Notes under the pieces: model-generated
What the model was told of the DNA's origin: nothing
The model's database searches: none
The model's input: the letters and a program-made list of their open reading frames with translations, nothing else
Position numbers and translations under genes: made by a program
Shown: in pieces, positions 44,901 through 49,820 of the stretch
How the letters are laid out: the number at the start of each line of letters is the position of its first letter
Numbering within the stretch: position 1 is the first letter of the stretch
From: Branchiostoma floridae
Taxonomy: Eukaryota; Chordata; Leptocardii; Amphioxiformes; Branchiostomatidae
NCBI RefSeq assembly: GCF_000003815.2
Contig: NC_049979.1
Location: 955,185 to 1,019,184 of the forward strand
Direction: 5' to 3'
DNA: 64,000 nt

Positions 44901-46967
44901 ACTTGTACAGGTTTGACTGTACATCAATGGCCAGGTGGTCCTTATGTACAGGTGGTCACTTGCACGGGTTTGAATGTATATCAATGGCCAGGTGGTCCTT
45001 ATGTAGAGGTGGTCACTTGTACAGGTTTGACTGTATATCAATGGCCAGGTGGTCCTTATGTAGAGGTGGTCACTTGTACAGGTTTGACTGTATATCAATG
45101 ACCAGGTGGTCCTTATGTAGAGGTGGTCACCTGTACAGGTTTGACTATGTATCAATGGCCAGGTGGTCCTTATGTAGAGGTGGTCATTAGTACAGATTTG
45201 ACTGTATATCAATGTCCAGGTGGTCCTTATGTAGAGATGGTTACTTGTTTGACTGTACCCACAGAATAACACCAGTTACATTTCATGCATCACAAACTCA
45301 TTGCGCCTTCCAGGCACTACTGTAATTCACTTTGTCTTCTCGGTACCAAACTTTGACGGTCTGAGAAAATTTAACTTGTTCTAAGAACTAAATGCTAACT
45401 GTCGCGGCAAGTGCACATAAAAAAGGCTGTGAATTATTTGTTATCAGTAATGATAAGTTCACGTTACAGTCGTCACAGTGAAAACCGTGAACCCTTCCTG
45501 AGAGGAAGGTGAACCAGGATGGAAGAGATTATCCCTTTTCCAGTTCCCCGTCCTATTTACACGACTCCCTGTCACTTCCCTCAGCCATAGATGTGACCTC
45601 TGCGGTCTGGAGGTCGGGGAAAAACAATGTGCCCATCTGGTTAAGCAAATGGTGTCACAGATAACATACTTCAGCCCTCCGGCGGTGCTCCTGAATTAGG
45701 CCGCTCGCCCGTCTTTTGTCCGTCTGGTCGGCGAGACCCCGGCACACTTCTCCCATCTGGGAGAGACGTGCGTCTCCAATTTTCTTAACAAATCCCCGCC
45801 ATTGTTGTGAGCAGGTCGGCGTGCTTGGTGGACCCCCCTCCCGGCTCGGAACAATCGCACCGAACAAACCCCCCTCCCACCCTGCTGAGGGTCACAAGGC
45901 CCCCCTTTCTCTGGAGCTAAGTCTGTTTGTTTCTTCTGAAGGGTGTGAACGACAGGTTGGGCTCCCACCTGTGCGAGTCTGTGTCTGTACCAGACCACTG
46001 GTATAAACTGTATAAACTGCCTTTCTGTGAAAAACACCAGCTTCACAGGCATAGAGCAGCAGCTTGTCGTGAATATGTCACACCAACACTGTCAAATGAC
46101 TTGCCTAAAAATCTAACTATGATTCTTTCAGATTATCCAATAATGAGGCCTTTCAAATTTTGATTACAAGTTGAGCTCATCTTTGCGGAGACACTAATAC
46201 AGTGGCCCCAGCATATTTCAGGACAACTTTCTTTGCTTCAAAGGGAGAAAGTGATGGAGATGAATGCTGAATACCAGAAGTTCCACTGCAGTACCACAGA
46301 AAGTTGTTGATACATTTTCAACAGTTTCATGTCATTTGGGGGACAAATTATTTTACGTCCCAACAAGCAAATTTCTGCCAGACAGCGATGATAATGAAGA
46401 TAATAAAGATAGAATTGGGAGTGCTAACCTGTGCGAGGTGTGGATGCTAGAATCAGTACTGACTTGTGTGAGATAATAATGATAGAATTCTGACCTGTGC
46501 GAGGTGTGGATGATGATAATAAAGATGAAGCTAACCTGTGTGAGGTGTGGATGCTGGAAGCCCAGCTTGGAGACGCTCCAGTTATCCTCCAGTAGCTGCT
46601 GTGCGTGTGCCGCCACCGCCGAGGGCGACGACCTGACGGGGAGCATGCTGTGTGGCGGGTACTGCGGCTTGCCCTGCGCGTGTCTGCCGGGCGCGCGGTG
46701 GTGCGAGGAAGGGTTCAGCGTGGGCAGGTGCCCGCCCCGCTGCAGGGCGGCGATGTTCCGCGAGCCGACGATGGACGACAGGTTCCCAAGGGGGGCGCTG
46801 CCGGGGTTGGACTGGGCCTCGTCGAGAGACTGGACCATGGCGATGGCGTCCTGCTTCAGCTGGTCCAGGTGAGTGGCACACGTCTCGCAGTGGTCGCTGC
46901 TCCAGCCCTTCTGCAGACCCTCGGGGATCTGCAGTTTCTCCGCTAGCGATGCCGACATGTCAGAGTC
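8756..46967 (-). CDS. KIF26: KIF26-like atypical kinesin gene, partial (10 exons, both ends missing)
   Basis: Spliced gene read right to left. Ten exons join to about 554 codons with no internal stop, and every junction has an AG acceptor, a GT donor and a matching phase. Order in the protein: a Cys-rich Leu/Lys-rich N-terminal segment (residue numbering here starts at the first visible exon, 1-144), a Ser/Ala-rich linker (145-197), a basic segment then a Pro-rich run (198-256), then the motor core from 257 to 554. The motor carries the P-loop GHSRLGKT (346-353), the KIF26-typical [10 protein letters not shown] segment, a reduced switch I (NRNSH, 480-484) and switch II as DLGSGE (515-520). 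Vertebrate KIF26A/B are known as kinesins without effective ATPase activity that bind microtubules and act in signalling and cell adhesion; the altered switch motifs here fit that. The motor end (the segment expected after VPYR) and the tail lie left of the window; the start exon was not found. Which vertebrate paralogue is closer cannot be told; a single pre-duplication KIF26 is likely. Confidence 0.9.
8950..9624. mobile_element. TIR-flanked element with 8-bp target duplication and SINE-like body
   Basis: The ends are related inverted sequences: CTAGCC-TGATTCAATCAC at left, and the complement of ACTAGTAGGGTTTGATTCAA plus TCAC at right. The direct repeats CTTGCACG at 8942-8949 and 9625-9632 are identical and 8 bp long, as in hAT-type insertions. 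Part of the inside (about 9405-9500) resembles the body of tRNA-derived SINEs (see separate entry). It fills most of the intron between exons i and j. Confidence 0.6.
9405..9500 (+). repeat. SINE-body-like fragment
   Basis: Contains a GTTGTGCACTAGGGGAAGGC block, then a CCTTACTCAACCCAGGTG block. From memory, these match the body of tRNA-derived SINEs of marine invertebrates (GGGAAAGGCACTTTA and TCACTCCACCCAGGTG). No promoter boxes are seen. Confidence 0.45.
9714..9803 (-). CDS. KIF26: KIF26 exon i: degenerate switch I and beta-6/7 strand
   Basis: The exon is 90 nt. Its first two bases complete Glu and its last base opens a split Val. It reads [20 protein letters not shown], then RIDKSGKGG. 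In canonical kinesins this place holds NxxSSRSHxxF; here it is NRNSHLLF, so the SSR of the switch I loop is missing while the Ser-His and following strand remain. The loss fits KIF26, which is known as a non-motile kinesin. The acceptor is TGTCACAG and the donor GTAAAGC. Confidence 0.92.
10426..10594 (+). mobile_element. 5'-truncated non-LTR retrotransposon tail with 13-bp target duplication
   Basis: Only the last 169 bp of an element remain: the end of a reverse-transcriptase-type ORF and an A-rich AAATAAAAATAAATAAAA tail. It is flanked by identical 13-bp repeats ATTGCCTCCTCGT at 10413-10425 and 10595-10607. The right copy covers intron positions +3 to +15 of the KIF26 exon h donor, so the insertion used sequence at the splice site and left it intact. 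Confidence 0.85.
10428..10574 (+). pseudogene. C-terminal fragment of a LINE reverse-transcriptase ORF
   Basis: The frame reads [20 protein letters not shown], then [20 protein letters not shown] and GKED before a TAA at 10572-10574. A tryptophan- and arginine-rich W(R/Q)...DRRRWR...ALCS ending is the usual C-terminus of RTE/BovB- or CR1-like LINE proteins. There is no start and nothing upstream, so it is a dead fragment. Confidence 0.75.
10610..10712 (-). CDS. KIF26: KIF26 exon h: [20 protein letters not shown] segment
   Basis: The exon is 103 nt, starts in phase 0 after a CTCTCTACAG acceptor and ends with the first base of a split Glu codon. It reads [20 protein letters not shown] followed by [14 protein letters not shown]. 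This corresponds to the helix alpha-3 region (canonical 'G...R..A.T..N..SSRSH' area). It strongly resembles vertebrate KIF26, where the same stretch precedes the divergent switch I. The donor is GTACGAGG. Intron positions +3 to +15 form one copy of the 13-bp target duplication of a retrotransposon fragment. Confidence 0.9.
10923..10990 (-). CDS. KIF26: KIF26 exon g: [10 protein letters not shown] segment
   Basis: This small 68-nt exon starts with two bases completing Gly and ends in phase 0 at Gln with donor GTAACA. It reads [20 protein letters not shown] and then VQ. The [10 protein letters not shown] motif is characteristic of KIF26 proteins, in the position where canonical kinesins have the L8-region strand after the Glu/Tyr-Asn strand. 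It lies between introns of 598 bp and 210 bp. Confidence 0.9.
11176..11555. mobile_element. Tc1/mariner-like MITE (CAGTCAAACCTG ends)
   Basis: The left end CAGTCAAACCTGCA is inverted to GCAGTTTTGACTG at the right. A TA follows the right end, but the left side has AG, so the TA duplication is imperfect. The same ends occur at 44524-45255 and as a lone left end at 37318. No coding capacity. Confidence 0.5.
11589..11786 (-). CDS. KIF26: KIF26 exon f: second half of P-loop to helix alpha-2/beta-4
   Basis: The exon is 198 nt. It begins with two bases completing the Gly codon, giving the P-loop G-x4-GKT (GHSRLGKTYTM across the junction), and ends with one base of another split Gly. It reads [20 protein letters not shown], then [20 protein letters not shown], then LSEQATG. 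This corresponds to the canonical GIIPRxxxxLF and the VSYxEIYNExxxDLL strand; the Asn of canonical IYNE is Gly in VFGK. The acceptor TTCCCCGCAG has a degenerate copy 188 bases upstream in the intron (11974). Confidence 0.93.
11775..12155. repeat. Degenerate ~190-bp tandem duplication overlapping the exon f acceptor
   Basis: Blocks from about 11775 and about 11966 share the acceptor stretch (TTTTTCCTGC on the plus strand), a GATCAGA/AATCACAGA block, ATCCATGTT, an (A)AAAAGGATCCTGATTCAG block and CATGGTGACAAGG/AATGGTGACAAGG. A third, weaker start is at 12134. The duplication includes the splice acceptor and the first codons of exon f. Confidence 0.65.
12156..15161. other. KIF26 intron e-f, remainder
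   Basis: Apart from the 74-bp MITE at 12589-12662, I see no exon or defined repeat. 13070-13300 is GC-rich with overlapping open frames on both strands but no recognisable protein. 14430-14450 is pyrimidine-rich. Confidence 0.45.
12589..12662. mobile_element. 74-bp hairpin MITE with 9-bp target duplication
   Basis: The ends are TAGCCTGGA and TCCAGGCTA. Flanks GCATTTGGG (12580-12588) and GCATTTGTG (12663-12671) agree at 8 of 9 bases. The terminal TA(G/C)CCTGG and the 9-bp duplication match the nested element at 5677-6490, so it is probably a very short derivative of the same family. Confidence 0.7.
15162..15255 (-). CDS. KIF26: KIF26 exon e: helix alpha-1 and first half of P-loop
   Basis: The exon is 94 nt, starts in phase 0 and ends with the first base of a split Gly codon. 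It reads [20 protein letters not shown] and then [11 protein letters not shown], so the exon boundary falls inside the P-loop. Canonical kinesins have a Tyr/Phe-Ala-Tyr-Gly-Gln-Thr stretch here. Cys replaces Ala and His-Ser replaces Gln-Thr, which is a KIF26-type feature. The acceptor is CCTGTTCAG and the donor GTAAGAG. Confidence 0.93.
15256..16829. other. KIF26 intron d-e, remainder
   Basis: No exon or clear repeat seen. A short open frame on the plus strand at 15399-15605 and nearby frames have no recognisable content. Confidence 0.45.
16830..17011. mobile_element. 182-bp hairpin MITE (hAT-like) beside the exon d donor
   Basis: The arms are almost fully complementary: left TAGTCTCCAAGCAGACCCTA and onward pairs with the right arm ending TGCTTGGAGACTA, and pairing extends through the TAGTATCAAAGCTGGCAAG stretch. 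The identical 8-bp repeats GCTTACCT at 16822-16829 and 17012-17019 are the target duplication. That octamer is also the sequence of the true exon d donor (17035-17042). Confidence 0.88.
17041..17229 (-). CDS. KIF26: KIF26 exon d: start of motor domain
   Basis: The exon is 189 nt, phase 0 at both ends. It starts [18 protein letters not shown], the first beta strand of a kinesin motor, where canonical kinesins have (I/V)xVxxRxRP. It continues through [11 protein letters not shown] to [15 protein letters not shown], matching the canonical FxFDxVFxxxxxQ strand and helix. The first-strand Arg and following residues are altered (RVCP rather than RxRP), as in KIF26 proteins. The donor is GTAAGCC. 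The eight bases around this donor recur twice just downstream, once on each side of a small transposon (16830-17011). Confidence 0.93.
19027..19126. other. Assembly gap (100 N)
   Basis: Exactly 100 N, so a fixed-size placeholder; the true length is unknown. Confidence 0.99.
20583..20682. other. Assembly gap (100 N)
   Basis: Exactly 100 N, so a fixed-size placeholder; the true length is unknown. Confidence 0.99.
21243..21490. mobile_element. 248-bp hAT-like MITE with 8-bp target duplication
   Basis: The ends are CAGGGTTGTAGCCAGC at left and the complement of CAGGGTTGGTGCCAGC at right, followed inward by a TTCCGTCC block on both sides. Identical 8-bp repeats CTACCAGT lie at 21235-21242 and 21491-21498. 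The middle holds a GGGGGCATGCTCC stretch and a CCTCTGAAATGCTATTTC stretch that recur in the larger element at 49821-50946. Confidence 0.88.
21500..23044. other. KIF26 intron c-d, right part
   Basis: No exon recognised. At 22846-22925 a 38-bp unit (CCTATTTTCTTTAAATGTTG plus GCTAGTTTTGCTCC) occurs about twice in tandem with a partial third copy. Confidence 0.5.
23045..23222 (-). CDS. KIF26: KIF26 exon c: [14 protein letters not shown] segment and Pro-rich pre-motor region
   Basis: The exon is 178 nt. Its first base completes the split Arg codon (AG|G), and it ends in phase 0 at Lys with donor GTATGG. It reads [19 protein letters not shown], then a run containing [19 protein letters not shown] and finally LGVGK, which leads straight into the VKVMLRVCP motor strand of the next exon. 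The KKRKKH cluster could be a nuclear-localisation or microtubule-binding basic patch (inference). This stretch is highly typical of KIF26A/B and is the strongest single clue to the family outside the motor. Confidence 0.92.
23245..23500. repeat. ~130-bp direct duplication next to exon c
   Basis: Two copies share AACGTTAGGCTCAGTTC, AAAAAGAACTGT, GACAACAACCAATCTAT and a TATTCTCTAGAT-like end. They begin near 23247 and 23373, in the intron just upstream (in gene sense) of exon c. Confidence 0.65.
24230..24345 (-). repeat. Possible decayed tRNA-related SINE
   Basis: On the minus strand a GTGGCAGAGTGGTAAGC stretch resembles a tRNA A box. No good B box follows, so this is a weak call. Confidence 0.25.
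25090..26045. repeat. Tandem array, six units of 162-184 bp
   Basis: Units are anchored by CAGGCTGACAAGATCTCTAG or close variants near 25137, 25322, 25486, 25648, 25812 and 25995. They share GATATGTCAATTTAC, AGTAATCACCTT, GAAACTAGGGAAACCATTTT and GTTAGACCTTTC blocks. The spacing varies between 162 and 184 bp because some units lack a TGGGGAACTGATAA segment. Non-coding and intronic. Confidence 0.85.
26046..30376. other. KIF26 intron b-c, left-central part
   Basis: No exon recognised. It contains one assembly gap (26732-26831) and a GC-richer stretch at 27000-28550 with several GTGAGT-like donors on the minus strand. None is joined to a convincing reading frame. An alternative first exon of KIF26 here is possible but unsupported. 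Confidence 0.4.
26732..26831. other. Assembly gap (100 N)
   Basis: Exactly 100 N, so a fixed-size placeholder; the true length is unknown. Confidence 0.99.
30377..31723. repeat. 36-bp minisatellite split by a transposon
   Basis: The left block (30377-30687) has about 8.6 copies of a 36-bp unit containing GACAACAACAGTGGAGACCC and AGGAATTCTCACATCT. The right block (31447-31723) continues with 36-bp and 45-bp units; the longer ones have GCGAGGATAAA inserted. An element at 30688-31446 interrupts one unit exactly. Both unit lengths are multiples of three and contain no stops, which explains the long open frames on both strands. I do not regard these as proteins. Confidence 0.92.
30688..31446. mobile_element. 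759-bp CAGGGCTCGAAAT-ended transposon with 5-bp target duplication
   Basis: It starts CAGGGCTCGAAATAC and ends with the complement of CAGGGCTCGAAATACC. Inside each end is a sequence like TTGCACCAGTGCAAGTT. The flanks CCCAG (30683-30687 and 31447-31451) are identical, and removing the element plus one CCCAG restores a perfect minisatellite unit. The CAGGG start suggests the hAT superfamily, some groups of which make 5-bp duplications. No transposase seen. Confidence 0.88.
31724..32470. repeat. Degenerate ~150-190-bp repeats and possible retroelement tail
   Basis: Blocks near 31750, 31895 and 32085 share CTTAC(T)(G)(G)TG..GGG, TACAGGTGGTTGGAA and AGTTCAACAAT motifs. Copies of GACAGC(G/A)AGGACAT occur at about 31715 and 32036. 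32280-32470 is T-rich and ends TTCATCCAATAAAGTC, which may be a non-LTR retrotransposon 3' end. Confidence 0.45.
32655..34325. mobile_element. 1.67-kb CAGGGCTC-ended transposon with 5-bp target duplication
   Basis: The left end is CAGGGCTCGTGACT and the right end is the complement of CAGGGCTCCAGACT. Identical flanks CATGT lie at 32650-32654 and 34326-34330. It contains a GC-rich promoter-like block (32940-33200) and, near the right end, a small GGAGCGCC/GGCGCTCC hairpin. No transposase frame was recognised. It may be composite. Confidence 0.7.
32985..33120. promoter_or_regulatory. CpG-rich promoter-like block inside a transposon
   Basis: Packed motifs: GAGCCGCCATTTT (complement of a YY1-type AAAATGGCGGC) at 32991-33003, a near-perfect palindrome of CTCGCGA/TCGCGAG at 33047-33061 (the TCTCGCGAGA class of promoter motif), an inverted CCAAT box at 33073-33077, a CRE-like TGACGTA at 33089-33095, and another GCCGCCATTATTGG. 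Promoter function is inferred from motif content only. Confidence 0.35.
34498..34842. mobile_element. Second CAGGGCTCGAAATAC transposon copy (~345 bp)
   Basis: It begins CAGGGCTCGAAATACC and ends with the complement of CAGGGCTCGAAATAC. Inside the right end is a CCTGCACCAGTGCAAGTATT segment related to the ends of the element at 30688-31446. Flanks TGTCT and CTGTC are similar but not identical. Boundaries are good to a few bases. Confidence 0.75.
35017..35375. mobile_element. 359-bp PIF/Harbinger-like MITE with TAA target duplication
   Basis: The TIRs begin GGCCACACCAATTTA and continue with CTTGGTTCACGGATT on both sides. They are flanked by TAA at 35014-35016 and 35376-35378. A 3-bp TWA duplication is typical of PIF/Harbinger. 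The centre is AT-rich, with no ORF. Confidence 0.78.
35379..38540. other. KIF26 intron b-c, right part
   Basis: No exon recognised. 35770-35995 contains two loosely similar blocks (AGCAAAAGT(G/C)AT plus CATATCAA-like parts). A lone transposon end CAGTCAAACCTAACC starts at 37318 after a TA. GGCTATAAAAAGG at 37136-37148 resembles a TATA box but has no associated gene. Confidence 0.45.
38541..38640 (+). repeat. tRNA-derived SINE fragment
   Basis: Contains GACTTGGAATCTAAAGGTTA, then a B-box-like GGTTGGAATCC (38575-38585), then a CCCTGGGAAAGGCAGTTTA body. From memory this fits a common invertebrate tRNA-SINE architecture. It is truncated at both ends and ends about 50 bp from exon b in its downstream intron. 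Confidence 0.6.
38690..38847 (-). CDS. KIF26: KIF26 exon b: Ser/Ala-rich linker
   Basis: The exon is 158 nt, starts in phase 0 and ends with two bases (AG) of a split Arg codon. The acceptor is TTTGTTTGGACAG and the donor is GTAAGT. It begins [19 protein letters not shown] and ends [10 protein letters not shown] plus the split Arg. The Ser-rich block followed by AAASFF matches what I recall of the KIF26 linker just before the AAQKLNL segment, and the next exon starts with exactly that segment. It is probably disordered and phosphorylatable; no catalytic motif is expected here. A SINE fragment ends about 50 bases into the downstream intron. Confidence 0.85.
38848..40649. other. KIF26 intron a-b, left part
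   Basis: No exon or defined repeat recognised. Confidence 0.45.
40656..43189. mobile_element. 2.5-kb palindromic foldback element with 6-bp target duplication
   Basis: Almost the whole element is an inverted repeat folding about 41.9 kb. The ends are TACGAAGCAGAAACACTGTC and its complement. Flanks CTCCCA (40650-40655 and 43190-43195) are identical. Each arm has three to four tandem copies of a roughly 55-bp unit (GGGGCAAATTAAATCCACAT plus ATGTTTTGAAAATGGG), then a block rich in GCTGTGAGCACACAGCTC repeats, then AT-rich blocks with GGCCCGTAAGATT. No transposase seen. Open frames here come from the repeats. Confidence 0.88.
43196..44521. other. KIF26 intron a-b, unannotated part
   Basis: No exon recognised. 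44090-44420 has balanced base composition and motif-like strings such as CTGATTGATTTATTAAGG (a PBX/HOX-type TGATTGAT), so it could be regulatory. This is speculative. Confidence 0.35.
44524..45255. mobile_element. Tc1/mariner-like element with internally amplified 57-bp end
   Basis: It begins CAGTCCAAACTGCC after a TA (44522-44523) and ends TTTGACTG before a TA (45256-45257). From about 44660 its right-end sequence repeats roughly ten times with a period near 57 bp: GGTGGTCCTTATGTAGAGGT, GGTCACTTGTACAG and GTTTGACTGTATATCAATGG. Each unit therefore carries a copy of the right terminal CAGGTTTGACTGTA. Long open frames on both strands follow from 57 being a multiple of three. Confidence 0.7.
45320..45492. 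repeat. Truncated copy of a TA-flanked MITE (CTGTAATTCAC end)
   Basis: Preceded by TA and starting CTGTAATTCACTTTGTCTTC, it is about 85-90% similar by eye to 60557-60733, including TTATCAGTAATGATAAGTTC and GAAAACCGTGAA. The right end seems to be missing. Confidence 0.7.
45493..46423. other. KIF26 intron a-b next to exon a
   Basis: No exon recognised. A GC-rich stretch at 45700-45960 has overlapping open frames on both strands but no identifiable protein. Confidence 0.4.
46424..46535. repeat. Tandem copies of the exon a splice donor
   Basis: Plus-strand CTAACCTGTG(C/T)GAGGTGTGG at the true donor (from 46531) recurs at 46424-46450 and, as TGACCTGTGCGAGGTGTGG, at 46491-46516. A shorter echo, CTGACTTGTGTGAG, lies at about 46460. 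In gene sense each copy reads ...CCTC(A/G)CACAG followed by GT. Between the copies are GATAATAAAGAT-type runs. Confidence 0.85.
46536..46967 (-). CDS. KIF26: KIF26 exon a: N-terminal region (144 codons)
   Basis: Phase 0 at both ends. The acceptor follows a pyrimidine-rich run ending in TTTTGCTGCAG, so this is an internal exon rather than the first one, although it has a Met four codons in. It reads [13 protein letters not shown] near the start, then a [16 protein letters not shown] segment. That segment resembles the N-terminal CxxC plus amphipathic helix region of vertebrate KIF26A/B. The rest is Ser/Pro/His/Gln-rich and probably disordered. It ends at HPHLTQ on a GTTAGC donor. The sequence is GC-rich compared with its flanks. 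Two degenerate copies of the donor lie directly downstream in the intron (46424-46450 and 46491-46516). Confidence 0.85.
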
Positions 46968-49820
46968 CTGCAGCAAAACGGGAGGGTGAAAAGACTTAAT
47001 ATGAATGAAGTGAACACAAACACACATATAGCAGATTTACGATGCAACACTATACAGTTTAGAAAAAAGAAACAGCAAAAAAATTGTTAAATAAATGACT
47101 TTTAATATGGCTTTGTGCCTTGACTGGCTAAACACAAGTCAAGACAATTAATGTACAGCATTCATAAATGCTATGAAAATGAATGAAGGACCTTGAAAAC
47201 TTTGACAGTACAAGTTACCAAAGAGGAAGTATTCACAAACTATAAACACACAAACATCACTTCTGTAACATGACAGAAAAGTTAAGTACATGTTTCCCTT
47301 CGTCTGGCAGGTGCAGGTAAAGACAGAAGAACAGACAACTTCTGCTACAGATGGTGTTTGTCTAAGTACATTAAGAAGGAAAGTTTATCACCAGCTTTGT
47401 AAGGCATAAGTGACCTGCACGCGCACAGTAATAACATCACAGCTTGCAACCGTAAAGTCCGCTCCACAATTAGAATATGAACTGACCAGGACACAAGGAT
47501 CATCACAGCTTGCTTCATAAATGGCCCCTTTCACATTTCCATCTGAACGGACCAGTGTGACATGTGGCCGGTTATAATGGACAGCAGAGAAAGGATTTGT
47601 GAAGTCTTGTGTAGCAAAGCTCCTCCCCCAGAGTATCTTTATCATAAGTTTATGGACTCCCCTTCTGTTACAGTGGAATCGAACACCCTCCCTAACCCGC
47701 ATGATTTGATGTGAGTAACAAATCCACACCTGTGCAGTGATTTTCCCACACTGATTTCCATCGCCGCTGGCTACCTTATCCCCCATTCAGGTGCATCTGC
47801 TAGAGTTTCTACAGCGTGTAATACATCTGTTTGCAGTGTTAACAACATGGGGACCAAATAGGTTACACGAAATATGCTTCCAAGTCCTGGTGACAGAGAT
47901 CTTTTTTTTTTTTAAAGTTGGAAAAGTGGAGCAGACTTTGACAGCTCCCCCACCGAGAAAGGCACGTCAGCGCCCTGTTGTCGGCATTTCTCTTCCTGTT
48001 TCCAAAACTCCATCAAAGGGAGAGGAAAGACGGGGGATGCAGTCACCTGTTGACAGTTATCGATGAACTATTTGCTACCAAGGAAGTGCCGTAGTGTCGT
48101 CAGTATCGTGTTTGGAGGCCAATTAGGTGCCGCGATCCAATGTCACATATAGGGGCATCGAAGCCTGCCATTCCTTTTCAGCAGGGGAGACAAGTTACAT
48201 TTGCTCCGTCGCCACACAACCTAAACTCCTGTCCAACAAATGACAGGACAATGGGAAACACGATCAGCTGATACCGCGGGGAGGGGCCGCCTAATGGCAG
48301 GGACAAAGGGTGGGGGTAACGAAATCTGCACAACAATCCCCGACTCATCCCTGACAACCCCAGGAGACACAAAAACAGGAGGAGAAGCGACCACTCCCTC
48401 CGCATGCATCGCTTGCTGCAACAGTTACGTTGGCATCCTGTGTGCTCAGTGTGGTTTACCCTCTTCCCTCCGGCTTTGTGAGTCCCCTTGTCGCCATGTG
48501 TAGGCCAGAGCATGCACTCTGTGTTTCCAGCGCTGAATGCGCCGTGCATACAAGGTATTCATTTACGATCCCCGGACCAACCTAAAGCCGCGGACGGCAA
48601 CAGTAACAGGACTGTCACTGAGGGATGCCGACAAGTGGGCTTTGCTGTGGAGAAGCAGTTTGTTCAGCATCTTTCATCATTATTCCCAGAGCAACAAGAA
48701 CAAAGCAGCACCTGGCGAAAATCGCATTAAGAAGTCCCAAGAAGTACAACAATGTACACTGCAGTTGTGGTGGTGGGCCTGTGGTATGTGGCAGGGGGGA
48801 TGCCATTCGAGGGAGCGCCTGCCGTGCGATGGGCCGGCCGCAGAATTATGCTGACCCACTTTGGGGGAAAATGAAGGCTGTTACACACAAACGTGGCTGT
48901 CATATGTCACACCTGTTCAAATATGCAGGTTAAAAGTTACACTCTGTGATGAAGTTTTCCAGAGTTTTTAAAGCCTGCCATGTAACACATTTAGACCAAG
49001 GTTTATGCATAGAAATGAAATTTCAGTTCATAGATACCACTTGTTTAAATTTCATGTATTTTGACATGTTTTAAGGTCCCAAAATCCAAAAAGATTAGCC
49101 ACCTACAAATGATGTATGATAGCAAATGGCCTAAATAAAGTACGAAGTATCCAAGTAAACCCAGACAGCACCATACTTAAACTGTATGACACCAAATATA
49201 CAACCAACACAACACATGAGTAAAGACTGTTGTTACCCAACAATATATAGCAGTTCACCCACATTCAACCTTGCCTGCATAAACATAAGCATGTCAGGGA
49301 AGATTGTATATTTTGCAGCAGCAAACTTCTGCCAATCTACTTGCTGTTGTATAACACTAAGATTCGGTGCTGTCAAGTCAAAGCATCTTACAAAATAAAT
49401 AACTCTTACCCTGTCCCACACAGGTGTTAGTATCCACTGCCACAGGTACAGAAATTACTTCCCCTCGGAGTTTTCAGAAAGTAAAACGTCCTACTGGTGG
49501 TTTCCCTTTTCTGGCTAGACTTCTTTTTATGCAGCCTTGAAGTCTTTGAACACCAGCTCCAATCTCTTTGTCTCAGCACAAATACACCTTTTAAGTTGCC
49601 ACAGGAAGAGAGTTAACGGTCCCTGCTACCTGTTGCCTTCGACTCCTCTCCGCTAATGTTCCTACCTGCACTTGTTTTCCCCATTTGAGACGACGTTGGT
49701 ATTGACTGTCAACAGCGGGCTTTCCATACTTCCGCAATCCACACGTCAGCGGGAATGCGGTCATCTGCGGACAAGTCGCGTCCGTACAAAAGGCGCCACA
49801 CAGATGAGCCCAGCGCACAA
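46968..49820. other. KIF26 intron 1 or 5' flank, near part
   Basis: The sequence upstream of exon a in gene sense. No upstream coding exon with a compatible phase 0 donor could be supported. Open frames such as 47388-47786 (-) have no recognised domain. Confidence 0.4.

Noticed and set aside
44696-45272. 158-164-aa repetitive frames on both strands
   Set aside because: Same reason: a stop-free 57-bp unit inside a transposon.
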